Positions 44,668 through 53,315 of a stretch of DNA of 64,000 nucleotides are shown in pieces. The notes beneath the pieces are model-generated. The model saw only the letters and a list, made by a program, of their open reading frames with translations. It was not told the DNA's origin and made no database searches. Source of the stretch: Candidatus Aegiribacteria sp. MLS_C (lineage in GTDB: Bacteria > Fermentibacterota > Fermentibacteria > Fermentibacterales > JCC-6); NCBI GenBank assembly GCA_002030045.1, contig LQBI01000004.1, forward strand, positions 1 to 64,000, read 5' to 3'. Position numbers and translations under genes: made by a program. How positions within the stretch are numbered: the stretch's first letter is position 1; each line of letters begins with the position of its first letter.

Positions 44668-46782
44668 GTGTCCCGGCAGGGTTTCTCCCCCCGCAGCAGG
44701 ACGGTCAGGATCCTCATGGTACTCCTGACCGGCCTTGCGGTGACCGCTTCGGTCTGGGCCATATCACGGCTGGACTTCCACGATGACCTGGAGAGGAGCA
44801 CGCTGGACCTCCGGTTCAGGCTCTCCCCAACCCAGGAAGATGCAGACAGCAGCGTCATCCTCGTGCTACTTGACGGTGGTTCGATGGACAAGCTCCCGTG
44901 GCCGGTTCCCAGGCAGCTGTACACCGATGTGCTCGGTCTTCTGCAGGAATGGGGAGCCTGCGTTGTCGCCTTCGACATACTCTTCGACCTCCCCTCAACC
45001 TACTCTTTCACAGAGGACAGCCTCTTCGGGGAATCGGCAGCCCGCGGCAGCACCACCTTCGTAATGGCTCTTCTACAGAGGGAGGGCTCACCGGTCCCTT
45101 CAAACGCGATCATTCCGGCGGGAATAACCGGCGGTGAACTCGACTCAGCCCGGTACTGCACTCCGCCGAATCCCATGATCGCCAGGGGAGCGTCCATCCT
45201 CGGCAGCACCAGCGACAGGCAGGACCCCGACGGTGTTTTCAGGAGCGTCAGGCTCATTTCTGGAACGCCTTCAGGTACGGTTCCATCCCTTCCCCTTGCA
45301 GTGGCATGGATGGCCCTTGGAAGGCCCGAGGTCACCTTCGACGGCAGCAGCCTCTCCATAGGTGGCACAAGAATCGGCACAACCGGGAACTGCAGGCTTC
45401 AGCTCGCCTTCCACGGTCCCGCAGGAACCTACCGGAGCTACCCGCTGGCGGACCTCACAGCGGCACTCAGCGCAAGGGCTGCGGGCCAGCCGAGCCCCGT
45501 GGACCCGGCTCCCTTCCGTGATGCCGTCGTTCTCATTGGATACGCGGCTCCAGCGCTCTACGACCTCAAGCCGACTCCCTACTCCGCCCAGTGCCCGGGA
45601 GTCGAGGTCCTTGCCACAGCAGTGGACAACCTCCTCAACGGTGACTACATACATAAATACCCCGAATGGGTATCCATTGCGACGGCACTTCTCGTCTCGG
45701 CTCTCACAGCCATATTCCTGTCCTCCGTGAACAGGATCTCCCTCGGCGCCGTCCTTGCCGTACTCCCCACCGGACTGCTCCTTCTCGCCTCGCTGCTTCT
45801 GTTCAGACGGGGCTACTGGCTTGAGACCGTATGGCCTGCCACCGCCGGCATTCTTACCATGCTCGCCGGAGGCCTGTACCTCTTCAGTTCCGAGAGCAGG
45901 AGGAAGCAGGAGATAAGGAACGCCTTCTCCCAGTACCTCTCCCCCGACGTCGTGGCCCATGTCACGGACAACCCCGAGATGCTGGTGCTGGGAGGCGACA
46001 GGAGACGGATGACGGCCTTCTTCTCGGACATCAGGGGTTTTACGGGCATATCCGAGAAGCTCTCTCCAGAGGAACTCGTTTCCATACTCAACCGTTACCT
46101 TACCACCATGACGGATATCATACTGGACACCGGCGGTACCGTGGACAAGTTCGAGGGCGACGCCATAGTTGCCTTCTGGGGCGCCCCGATCCACTTTGAG
46201 GACCATGCTGCAAGGGCCTGTTCCGCAGCACTCCGCTGCCAGGAGGCCCACGCCGCCATGAACGCCGAACTCTCCGGGGACGGGTACCCTGAACTCGTGA
46301 CCAGGATAGGGATGGCCACCGGTGAAATGGTAGTGGGTAACATGGGATCGGACCGCCGTTTCGACTACACCATCATGGGCAGCACCGTCAACCTCGGCTC
46401 CAGGCTCGAGGGGGTCAACAAGGTCTACGGCACCTCCATAATGGTCCCGTACGAAACCGCCCGGGATGCCGGCGATGATTTCGTTTTCCGCGAGCTGGAT
46501 ACGGTTCGCGTGGTGGGCCAGCAGCAACCGGTCAAGATCTACCAGCTGATCTGTGAAAGAAAGGATTTCGAAGAAGACCGCGCGGCTTCAATGCAGACCT
46601 ACGCCGAAGGTCTTGCCCTCTACAGGCAGGGACGCTTCACCGATGCCGCCGAAGCATTCTCAAAATCCGAATCCGAAGACGCACCTTCCGCCATCATGGC
46701 GGAAAGGTGCAGGAAGATGTCCCGGGACCCCGGAGACGGTTCGCCCGAATGGGACGGAGTCTACAACCTCATGTCCAAATGA
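44668..46782 (+). CDS. CHASE2-domain class III adenylate cyclase
   Basis: 704 residues. One N-terminal helix, a periplasmic CHASE2 domain (~45-315, with SSVILVLLDGGSMDKLPWPVPRQLYTDVL and VVLIGYAAPALYDLKPTPYSAQCPGVEVLATAVDNLL), three more helices (~325-410), then the cyclase domain (~450-620). The metal Asps lie in FFSDIRGFT and FEGDAIVAFWG, the transition-state Asn/Arg in GSTVNLGSRLEG, and VDKFEGD Lys with DYTIMG Thr point to ATP rather than GTP. A C-terminal tail (~640-704) has TPR-like helices. It senses an external signal and makes cAMP. Confidence 0.93.
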   Translation: MSRQGFSPRSRTVRILMVLLTGLAVTASVWAISRLDFHDDLERSTLDLRFRLSPTQEDADSSVILVLLDGGSMDKLPWPVPRQLYTDVLGLLQEWGACVVAFDILFDLPSTYSFTEDSLFGESAARGSTTFVMALLQREGSPVPSNAIIPAGITGGELDSARYCTPPNPMIARGASILGSTSDRQDPDGVFRSVRLISGTPSGTVPSLPLAVAWMALGRPEVTFDGSSLSIGGTRIGTTGNCRLQLAFHGPAGTYRSYPLADLTAALSARAAGQPSPVDPAPFRDAVVLIGYAAPALYDLKPTPYSAQCPGVEVLATAVDNLLNGDYIHKYPEWVSIATALLVSALTAIFLSSVNRISLGAVLAVLPTGLLLLASLLLFRRGYWLETVWPATAGILTMLAGGLYLFSSESRRKQEIRNAFSQYLSPDVVAHVTDNPEMLVLGGDRRRMTAFFSDIRGFTGISEKLSPEELVSILNRYLTTMTDIILDTGGTVDKFEGDAIVAFWGAPIHFEDHAARACSAALRCQEAHAAMNAELSGDGYPELVTRIGMATGEMVVGNMGSDRRFDYTIMGSTVNLGSRLEGVNKVYGTSIMVPYETARDAGDDFVFRELDTVRVVGQQQPVKIYQLICERKDFEEDRAASMQTYAEGLALYRQGRFTDAAEAFSKSESEDAPSAIMAERCRKMSRDPGDGSPEWDGVYNLMSK

Positions 46783-46794
46783 CGGTCCCGGGAA

Positions 46795-48396
46795 TCACCA
46801 GACCACCGTCAGTCCGGCGCCTCCGGTGAATACGTCGCCGTCATCCTCGCTCTCGCTGGCGTAGGACGCGTACTGTGCGTAAAGGTCCATGGTCAGCCAG
46901 TCCAGCACAGGGAATCCTCCGCTGGAGACAACTCCCATTCGCCTGTCCGACTCCCCCCTGGAATAGTACCCGCCAAGGGTAAGTGAAAGTTCTTCCGATG
47001 GATACCATGTGCCCCGCAGGTCTCCGGTCCAGCTCCATTCCTCCTCCAGGTCCATCCTCGAGCGCCTTGCGGATAGACACCCCGACAGGACCAGCGGGTA
47101 GTCAAGTGAAACCGTCTCCCTCATCACACCGCTCACCATGCTGTAGTCCCCGCTGCCGCTCCCTATGGAGTTGTCGTGCACTGTGACGGCCAGTGAAGAA
47201 TTGGATTCGAGACCGAAGATCTCACTCCTGTACCCGGCGGATACCGAGAAGGTGGATGTCCTGACCCCGGTTCCACTGGTATCCTCGGACTCTACGGATG
47301 AGGGGGAGTAGCTGACTGTCAGGCTTGGGAAACCCGGAAAGTACATTCCCGCCCTGGCACCGAAGGAATTACCTGTGAAGGTGTTGTCAGAGGTGTCCAT
47401 GAGGTTGTCCCTGTCCCACCGGTAGAACAGGCCGGCGAAGAGCTTACGGTTCATGAAGTACCTGTCCCCCCCGGCCTCCACCCTCATCCTGTCGTTCCGG
47501 AGGTATGGGGCCCCCATGCTCTCGTAGCCCGGGTCCACCCTGCTGAAGGAGAGGGACAGGAGGTTCTCCGAGAAACGAGCCATGGCGGACAGGTCAAGTG
47601 CCCAGCCGTACCCGGAGCTGACGTTGATCCCCGTAAGGTCGATCAACCACTGCGGCACCATGTCCGTATCCACGTCCGGACTCCTGGTATCACGGGTATA
47701 CATGGATCCGGCCACCTCGCCCTCGAACCTCAGGATACCTCCTCCGAAGACGGCTCCCCAGTCGAGGGAGGCCACCATGTTCCTGGACGGAGTTATTCGG
47801 AAGGTGCTGTCTTCAGCTATTGATCCGTACCTGTCCCTGCCGTTAAGGAAGATCAGGTGCAGGTGGCTGCCGAAGGGTGATCCGAGGCCGGCCTGTACGG
47901 CGTATAGATCTCTGCCGTATGCTCCCGGATCGTTGCCGTCCGGTTCCACCGCTCTCCTGTTCCTGCCTCCGGCGACGGCAAGGTACAGGTTGCCAGGCTG
48001 AAGGGCCAGGTTGCCTCCCGAAATGTCCGCCGCGTTCAGGGTCAGCCTTGAGAAGACGGGGTTGAAGGAACCTATTCCGATGGTGGATATGAAGGAGAGC
48101 ACCGATTCCTCCCTGCTGGAAGCCGAGGGAGAGGAGGAGATGTAGACCCTGTTCATGCTCTGCCTGTCCATGCTCTCCTCGGAAGACACGAACACGCTGG
48201 CAACTACAGGAATTCCGCAGACGTTCAACACCGGGTTGAACCTCCATCGCCAGAACTCCTCCGGTATCCGTGTCCATTCCGCTCTGTCGGTGGCGTACTG
48301 GGTGTAGTAGGAGGAGCTTCCTGAGAGAGTGACGTCCGCCTCGAGCAATACCGGAACGAATAACAGGATAACAAGAACCGGAACCCGTGGTATCAC
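46795..48396 (-). CDS. Predicted outer-membrane beta-barrel protein
   Basis: 533 residues. Signal peptide MIPRVPVLVILLFVPVLLEA, then a fully beta pattern of long amphipathic strands with aromatic girdles (SSSYYTQYATDRAEWTRIPEEFWRWRF, GGDRYFMNRKLFAGLFYRWDRDNLM, TFSVSAGYRSEIFG) and a terminal strand ending GLTVVW. About 22-24 strands could form. No family recognised; the last residue Trp rather than Phe still fits an outer-membrane C-terminal signal. It overlaps the PQQ-propeller gene by ATGA; both probably belong to one envelope unit. Confidence 0.75.
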   Translation of the reverse strand: MIPRVPVLVILLFVPVLLEADVTLSGSSSYYTQYATDRAEWTRIPEEFWRWRFNPVLNVCGIPVVASVFVSSEESMDRQSMNRVYISSSPSASSREESVLSFISTIGIGSFNPVFSRLTLNAADISGGNLALQPGNLYLAVAGGRNRRAVEPDGNDPGAYGRDLYAVQAGLGSPFGSHLHLIFLNGRDRYGSIAEDSTFRITPSRNMVASLDWGAVFGGGILRFEGEVAGSMYTRDTRSPDVDTDMVPQWLIDLTGINVSSGYGWALDLSAMARFSENLLSLSFSRVDPGYESMGAPYLRNDRMRVEAGGDRYFMNRKLFAGLFYRWDRDNLMDTSDNTFTGNSFGARAGMYFPGFPSLTVSYSPSSVESEDTSGTGVRTSTFSVSAGYRSEIFGLESNSSLAVTVHDNSIGSGSGDYSMVSGVMRETVSLDYPLVLSGCLSARRSRMDLEEEWSWTGDLRGTWYPSEELSLTLGGYYSRGESDRRMGVVSSGGFPVLDWLTMDLYAQYASYASESEDDGDVFTGGAGLTVVW

Positions 48397-50258
48397 CTTT
48401 CCTCCTCGGGTACGGCAAGTGACCCGTTGTTGGAGGAGTCGAGGCAGTACTGGGGCCAGCCCCCTTCCATGGGTCCAGCGCCGGTTCCCCGGACAGCGTA
48501 GATCCTGTGGTCGTCGCTGCCGAAGTACACGGTACCGTCAACGCCTATGGTGGGGCTGGACCTGACCTGGTCCCCGGTGGGGAACCACCACAGACCGAAG
48601 CCGGAGGGCGAATAGCAGTGAAGTCTGCCGTCCTCGCAGCCGAAGACCATGGCCCCGGTCAGGGTGAGCGCGGGTGTGGAGGTCACCACGGCACCGGCAG
48701 GCACTACTCCCGTCCTGGAGCCGTCCTCCGTCTCAAGGGCGTACACGTTGCCGCTGCCGGTGCCGGCGTAGAGCACTCCCGACGATGAGATCACCGGAGC
48801 CGTGTGGACAGCTGAGGGCAGGTCGCCGGTCCATTCGGTCCTTCCTTCACCGTCGAGGCAGATGACGCTCCTGCCTGCGGCTGCGAAGAGCCTTCCACGG
48901 AAGATGACCGGTCCCCCGGAGAAGGGTTCCTCGAAACGACGCTCCCATACCGTCGCCAGCTCACCGCTGCCGGAAACCTCCACGCACCTGAGGATGCCGT
49001 CGTCACCGGCGAAGTAGACCCTGCCCGAAGAATCGGCCACCGCCGGAAGCCGAATCCCGCCCCCGGTGCCCAGCGTGTCGGTGACCTCTCCGCTGACGGC
49101 GTCGATGCAGTAGAAGACACCTTCGGAGGAACCGGCCACCACCAGACCGGAGGGCAGCTCAAGGGGGCAGCATTCCATGGTCCCCGTCCGAGAACACCTC
49201 CAGAGAGGGAAGCCTGAGCCGTCAAGGCACATCATCCCGGACGCGCCGGCGGCGTAGATGTTCCCGCGGGCTCCAACCGTCACTGCGTAGACCGGTCCGC
49301 CGAAGGCGCACCTCCACTGCTCCCTGCCGGAGCCGTCGAGAGAATAGATGTAACCGTCGTCGCTTCCGCATATCACGCTGCCGTCGGGGGCCAGTGCCGG
49401 ACCGCAGTACACCCTGTCCCCGGTCTCGAAGCTCCACACCCCTGTGCCATCATCACCGGCCGCCTCCGCGGAGGAGCAAGTGAATGTCCGCACCTCGCTT
49501 GCCCCGGTGGACACGCCCTGGTAGAAGCCCTCCACCTGCCAGGCGTAGGTTGCGCCGGTGCGGAACGGCTCCGCAACTATCGGATACGCCAGCTGGGGTT
49601 CCTGCACACCCTCCTGCAGGAACCAGGCGGGATTGGCGTTCACTGCGCTCTGCGGGACCTGGCCGTGAACCAGTTCCACCACCGTGAGGCTGTACTCCAT
49701 TCCCTCCTGCGGTATGGAGGGGAGCCATGTGAAGAGAGGCCTCGGATCCGTCAGCTCCTCGCCGTCGACAGGGAAAAGCAGTTCGGGAGGAGAATGGTTC
49801 TGGACGCCCTGGGTGATCCCTCCCTGTCCGATGATACCGCCGCCGTCCTCGTATACGTATATGGTGACCGTGTACAGGCCGTCCGGAAATCCTCCCATCC
49901 TCGCCACGCTAGCCTCGAAACCGCTGTCGTAGAACTCGGTGCTGATCGGTGAGAGTTCGGCGGACGAAATGTACATGGTGCCCGGCGGGAGCGTGAAGAC
50001 TGAAGTGGTGGCGTCCATCAGCAATCCCTGGAGGGACTCTTCTATGGTCACGAAGAGGAATACCGAGAAGGTCTCCGTGGAGGTGTTGGTGAGCCTTACC
50101 CGCCACAGGTCCTCGACGTACAGCTGGCCGGGAGGAGGCGAGAGGAGCTCCACCTCCACTGGAAGCTGCGGTAACGGAGGCGTCCGGACACCGGGAAACG
50201 CTACCGGCGGAGGCATGGAAAGCGTAAGGAAAGAGAATACGAAAACAGATAATAACAT
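48393..50258 (-). CDS. Exported protein with PQQ-like beta-propeller (BamB-type repeats)
   Basis: 621 residues. Signal peptide (LLSVFVFSFLTLSMPPPVA), an Ig/fibronectin-like region (~35-260, PPELLFPVDGEELTDPRPLFTW...AYAWQVEGF), then 7-8 PQQ-type repeats from ~285, each with a WxFxTGDxVxxxPxLxxDGxVxxGSDDGxxYxLDG pattern (e.g. GVWSFETGDRVYCGPALAPDG, GLWWFPTGDQVRSSPTIGVDG). PQQ propellers of this kind are protein-interaction scaffolds such as BamB; no dehydrogenase motifs are present. Probably periplasmic or surface located, working with the downstream barrel. Confidence 0.85.
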   Translation of the reverse strand: MLLSVFVFSFLTLSMPPPVAFPGVRTPPLPQLPVEVELLSPPPGQLYVEDLWRVRLTNTSTETFSVFLFVTIEESLQGLLMDATTSVFTLPPGTMYISSAELSPISTEFYDSGFEASVARMGGFPDGLYTVTIYVYEDGGGIIGQGGITQGVQNHSPPELLFPVDGEELTDPRPLFTWLPSIPQEGMEYSLTVVELVHGQVPQSAVNANPAWFLQEGVQEPQLAYPIVAEPFRTGATYAWQVEGFYQGVSTGASEVRTFTCSSAEAAGDDGTGVWSFETGDRVYCGPALAPDGSVICGSDDGYIYSLDGSGREQWRCAFGGPVYAVTVGARGNIYAAGASGMMCLDGSGFPLWRCSRTGTMECCPLELPSGLVVAGSSEGVFYCIDAVSGEVTDTLGTGGGIRLPAVADSSGRVYFAGDDGILRCVEVSGSGELATVWERRFEEPFSGGPVIFRGRLFAAAGRSVICLDGEGRTEWTGDLPSAVHTAPVISSSGVLYAGTGSGNVYALETEDGSRTGVVPAGAVVTSTPALTLTGAMVFGCEDGRLHCYSPSGFGLWWFPTGDQVRSSPTIGVDGTVYFGSDDHRIYAVRGTGAGPMEGGWPQYCLDSSNNGSLAVPEEER

Positions 50259-50369
50259 TCGCGACCCCCATCATGTATAATATTGGATTGTAAGGAGGCT
50301 TTCCGCAACCTTCAGGCATCAGCTGCGGAGATGATGATTACGGACAGGTTCCCCGACAAGGAGGTATTC

Positions 50370-50918
50370 ATGAGGACATTAGCGATCCCCATACTTGTGT
50401 TCACGCTCCTGGCCCTGGCTGAGGACGAAGCACCGCAGCCGGGTGACCAGGTGGCGATTTCAGTCCAGAACCAGTACATCTATCCCATGCCCGCATTCTA
50501 CGCATCGCCGACGCAGCCGGTGACCTACGGCACCCTGGCGGTCATAGAGGAAGTGCAGGGTGAGTGGTACCGCGTCACCACCTCACTGGACAGGAGCGGG
50601 TGGATCCACATGACGGCGGTCACCGGAGCGATAGAGGCCTCCTACGGAGGCACAGGCGCTTCCGGCAGTGTCACTTCCGATGAGATAATGCTGGCCGGCC
50701 GAGGATTCAGCCAGGACATCGAGGAGACCTACGCCGGTGAGAACCCGGAACTGGACTTCTCGCTGGTGGACATGATGGAGACATCCTGGGAAGTGTCGTC
50801 GGACCAGCTCTACCAGTTCCTTCTCGAGGGCAATCTGATCGAGGGTACGGGAGCGTCCGCCTCAACACCAGCATCCACTTCCACGACCTCCACCACGACG
50901 GGAGGAAGGGGACAATGA
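50370..50918 (+). CDS. Exported SH3-like domain protein with Ser/Thr-rich tail
   Basis: 182 residues. ATG at 50370 has a perfect AAGGAGG six bases upstream and starts the signal peptide RTLAIPILVFTLLALA. An SH3_3-like domain follows (QVAISVQNQYIYPMPAFYASPTQPVTYGTLAVIEEVQGEWYRVTTSLDRSGWIHMTAV), as in cell-wall binding or peptidase-associated proteins. A helical region and a low-complexity tail (STPASTSTTSTTTGGRG) end the protein. Stop overlaps the M48 start by ATGA, so the two are coupled; both carry the TTGGRG tail. Confidence 0.75.
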   Translation: MRTLAIPILVFTLLALAEDEAPQPGDQVAISVQNQYIYPMPAFYASPTQPVTYGTLAVIEEVQGEWYRVTTSLDRSGWIHMTAVTGAIEASYGGTGASGSVTSDEIMLAGRGFSQDIEETYAGENPELDFSLVDMMETSWEVSSDQLYQFLLEGNLIEGTGASASTPASTSTTSTTTGGRGQ

Positions 50919-51919
50919 CGATTCCAGGAGTGATCCTGACGGCTCTCCTGGCCTTCGGCCTGGGAGACGTGGTTGATATTCTTGAGGATGATGACGTTCA
51001 GAGCGCCATCAGCATCGCCGAATCCTTCCAGAGGGCCAACCGCGAGATGAGCGAGGTCGAGGAGTACTACCTCGGCAGGTCGGTGGCCGCCACCGTCCTC
51101 AACATGTACACGCCCCTGGAGGCTCCTGCGATGCAGCAGTACGTCAACCTGGTCGGACAGAGCGTCGCATGCTGCTCACCGAAACCCGCCATCTACAACG
51201 GCTACCATTTCATGCTCCTCAACAGCAGCGAGATCAACGCCATAGCCTGTCCGGGAGGCAACATCCTGATCTGCAGGGGCCTGATCGACCTTGCCGGCAA
51301 CGAGGACGAACTCGCCGCGATACTTGCTCACGAGGTCGCCCATGTGGCCCTCAGGCACGGGGTCTCCTCCGTGGACCAGGCCAGGTGGACCGAGTTCGGC
51401 ATGACAGTGGCCGAGGAGTCCGCTGAGCAGTGGGGCAGCGGAGAGGTGCAGGCAGCGGTGGACGACTACGGCGACCTTGTGGACGAAGTGGTTTCCAATA
51501 TCATCAACAGGGGCTACAGCCGGGAGACCGAGTACCAGGCGGACAGCCTCGCGGCGGTGATACTCTCCAGGTCCGGCTATTCGCCCGGAGCCCTTGCCTC
51601 GGTGCTTCAGAAGATGAGCGCGATCACCACGAGGTCGGGCCCCGGCTTCTGGCAGACCCATCCCTCTCCCGAGGACAGGCTCTCCCACCTGAACACCGTG
51701 CTGGCCGGTCTTCCACAGAGCGATATCGACCCTGTGAGAACCGCAAGGTTCCAGGAGTACTCCTCGGGCTCCGTGACGGTGCCCGATAGCTCCACTACCT
51801 CGACTACGGGAGGAAGAGGCTCCACCTCTTCATCAACCGGTACCACCGGAACCGGAGGCAGGGGCTCCACTTCATCCTCCACTTCCACTTCCACTTCCTC
51901 CTCATCGTCGAGGAACTGA
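50915..51919 (+). CDS. M48-family zinc metalloprotease (BepA/Oma-like, exported)
   Basis: 334 residues. After a short hydrophobic N terminus (IPGVILTALLAFGLGD) comes an M48 domain with ILAHEVAHVALRH (HExxH, ~residue 146) and the third ligand in SRETEYQADSLAAVIL (ExxxD, ~210). NEDELAAILAHE and SPEDRLSHL are typical of the BepA/LoiP group, which degrades or helps assemble outer-membrane proteins. The last ~50 residues are Ser/Thr/Gly repeats with GGRGSTSSS blocks. Likely periplasmic quality control together with the SH3 protein. Confidence 0.9.
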   Translation: MTIPGVILTALLAFGLGDVVDILEDDDVQSAISIAESFQRANREMSEVEEYYLGRSVAATVLNMYTPLEAPAMQQYVNLVGQSVACCSPKPAIYNGYHFMLLNSSEINAIACPGGNILICRGLIDLAGNEDELAAILAHEVAHVALRHGVSSVDQARWTEFGMTVAEESAEQWGSGEVQAAVDDYGDLVDEVVSNIINRGYSRETEYQADSLAAVILSRSGYSPGALASVLQKMSAITTRSGPGFWQTHPSPEDRLSHLNTVLAGLPQSDIDPVRTARFQEYSSGSVTVPDSSTTSTTGGRGSTSSSTGTTGTGGRGSTSSSTSTSTSSSSSRN

Positions 51920-51923
51920 GGGA

Positions 51924-52715
51924 ATGCGTCCCGGAGGCTACATACCATGGGGCGGAGCGGCCCTGTCGGTCCTGCTCGTATCCTGCGAAGGCGCCAGTGA
52001 GCCTTCGGGAGGTTCCGGCACTGTTCCGGAGACCCTGACCGTAGTGGTGCTGGAGACACTCCCCCACGACACCACCTCGTTCACCCAGGGACTCGAGGTA
52101 CACGACGGCGTACTCTGGGAATCCACAGGTCTATTCGGCCATTCCACCGTAAGGATGCTTGATCCCTCCGACGGCTCCCTGATCGCTTCCTACGACCTTC
52201 CGGACACCCTCTTCGGAGAGGGGCTGACGGTGGCGGGCGACAGCGTCTACCAGCTGACCTGGCTTTCCGGCCTGGTACTGAAATGGTCCGTGGAGGATCC
52301 CGTCCCGGGAGTCGCCGGGACCATCGATACCGAGGGCTGGGGGATCTGCGCGGTGAACGGCAGCACCGTAGCAACCAGCAACGGGAGTTCCACCCTCAGT
52401 TTCAGGGACCTGGGCACACTGGATACCCTCTACACCGTCGAGGTGACCATGGACGGCGTGGGCCTCAGCCAGCTGAACGAGCTGGAATACCATGACGGCG
52501 ATATCTACGCCAACAGGTACTACTCCGACTTCATCTACAAAATCGACCCCGAAAGCGGAAAGGTCACCGGACTGATAGACGCCAACGGGCTCAGGCTGAT
52601 GCTCGACACCTTCACCGCCGGAGTCCTCAACGGAATAGCCTGGGACCCGGACAGGGAAGCCTTCCTGCTCACCGGCAAGAACTGGCCGCTGATCTTCGTC
52701 GTAGACCTTCAGTAA
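51924..52715 (+). CDS. Lipoprotein glutaminyl-peptide cyclotransferase (five-bladed propeller type)
   Basis: 263 residues. Signal with lipobox LLVSC (Cys ~21). The domain matches bacterial/plant glutamine cyclotransferase (PF05096): SFTQGLEVHDGVLWESTGLFGHSTVRMLD, DTLFGEGLTV, YQLTWLSG, TEGWGICAVNG, LNELEYHDGDIYANRYYSDFIYKIDP and VLNGIAWDPDREAFLLTGKNWP. It forms N-terminal pyroglutamate on exported proteins. Begins 4 bases after the M48 stop; third gene of that operon, followed by a terminator. Confidence 0.9.
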   Translation: MRPGGYIPWGGAALSVLLVSCEGASEPSGGSGTVPETLTVVVLETLPHDTTSFTQGLEVHDGVLWESTGLFGHSTVRMLDPSDGSLIASYDLPDTLFGEGLTVAGDSVYQLTWLSGLVLKWSVEDPVPGVAGTIDTEGWGICAVNGSTVATSNGSSTLSFRDLGTLDTLYTVEVTMDGVGLSQLNELEYHDGDIYANRYYSDFIYKIDPESGKVTGLIDANGLRLMLDTFTAGVLNGIAWDPDREAFLLTGKNWPLIFVVDLQ

Positions 52716-52716
52716 A

Positions 52717-52750
52717 GAGAAGGGGGAAGCCCGAGGGCTTCCCCCTTCTC
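52717..52750. terminator. Bidirectional terminator between convergent genes
   Basis: A perfect 15-bp stem (arms 52717-52731 and 52736-52750, GAGAAGGGGGAAGCC with its complement) and a 4-nt loop lie between the convergent glutaminyl cyclase (+) and RRM (-) genes. U-tracts are short on both sides, but stem strength and position support a terminator for both transcripts. Confidence 0.8.
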
Positions 52751-52764
52751 CATTGCGCTCCGGC

Positions 52765-53019
52765 CTAGCTCGGCCTGGTGTGGGCGAAGTCCACCCTTAC
52801 CTGGCGTCCTTCTATCTCCTGGCCGTGCATCGCCTCCTGGGCGCTCTGCGCGTCATCGGGGCTGGCGAAGGTCACGAAACCGAAGCCCCTGGACCTACCG
52901 GTGTCCCTCTCGCAGACCACGTTCGCCTCCTCTATGTCGCCGAACTCCTCGAAGGCCTTCTTGAGACCCTCGTCTGTGGTCGCCCAGGGCAAGCCGCCTA
53001 CAAATAGCTTCCTGTTCAT
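52765..53019 (-). CDS. RRM-type RNA-binding protein
   Basis: 84 residues, one RNA recognition motif. RNP2 is KLFVGGLPW (residues 4-12) and RNP1 is RGFGFVTF (~45-52), with FGDIEEANVV between and EIEGRQVRVDFAH at the end. It resembles the Rbp proteins of cyanobacteria and relatives, which bind single-stranded RNA and are often induced by cold. ATG at 53019 has GGAG five bases upstream. A strong promoter and a ~260-nt leader precede it. Single-gene transcript ended by the bidirectional terminator. Confidence 0.93.
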   Translation of the reverse strand: MNRKLFVGGLPWATTDEGLKKAFEEFGDIEEANVVCERDTGRSRGFGFVTFASPDDAQSAQEAMHGQEIEGRQVRVDFAHTRPS

Positions 53020-53277
53020 ATGATCTCCTGTTCCCGGGACATGAGGTCCCAAAGTACCATGCGGCCGCAATGCCGCGACTGAACCCCGAAAATGGGGCCT
53101 GACAGGCCGGGACGATGCCCGGCGCCGAACCGCCGAAGGCGGAAGAAAAGCGCAGAGAGTCATGCTTCCGGAATGAGTTGGAAGAGAACGAACAGGTGGT
53201 ATAGGGGCCGGATCAGAAATAGCAGAACCTCTTCAGTACATGATCGAAGTCAACCATAAAACCGTATAAAACCGACT
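53020..53277 (-). promoter_or_regulatory. Long structured 5' leader of the RRM gene
   Basis: The predicted transcript carries about 260 untranslated bases. Several GC-rich hairpins can form near the start: CCGCC-GAA-GGCGG (53127-53139 region), GCCGGG...CCCGGC and CCCC-GAAAAT-GGGG (53080-53120 region). No open frame is apparent. Long leaders control cold-induced RNA-binding and cold-shock genes elsewhere; thermosensing or autoregulation is an inference. Confidence 0.45.
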
Positions 53278-53283
53278 TGCGGG

Positions 53284-53312
53284 ATTATAGACCAATGGCC
53301 CCGGGGTGACAA
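53284..53312 (-). promoter_or_regulatory. Consensus sigma70 promoter of the RRM gene
   Basis: On the minus strand TTGTCA (53312-53307), exactly 17 nt, then TATAAT (53289-53284). Both boxes are near-perfect and the spacing is ideal, predicting a start near 53277. It is the best promoter in the window. Confidence 0.8.
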
Positions 53313-53315
53313 CCC

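Noticed and set aside
45271-46527. 418-codon minus-strand frame opposite the CHASE2-cyclase
   Set aside because: Shadow of the cyclase reading frame; the + strand product has all catalytic motifs.
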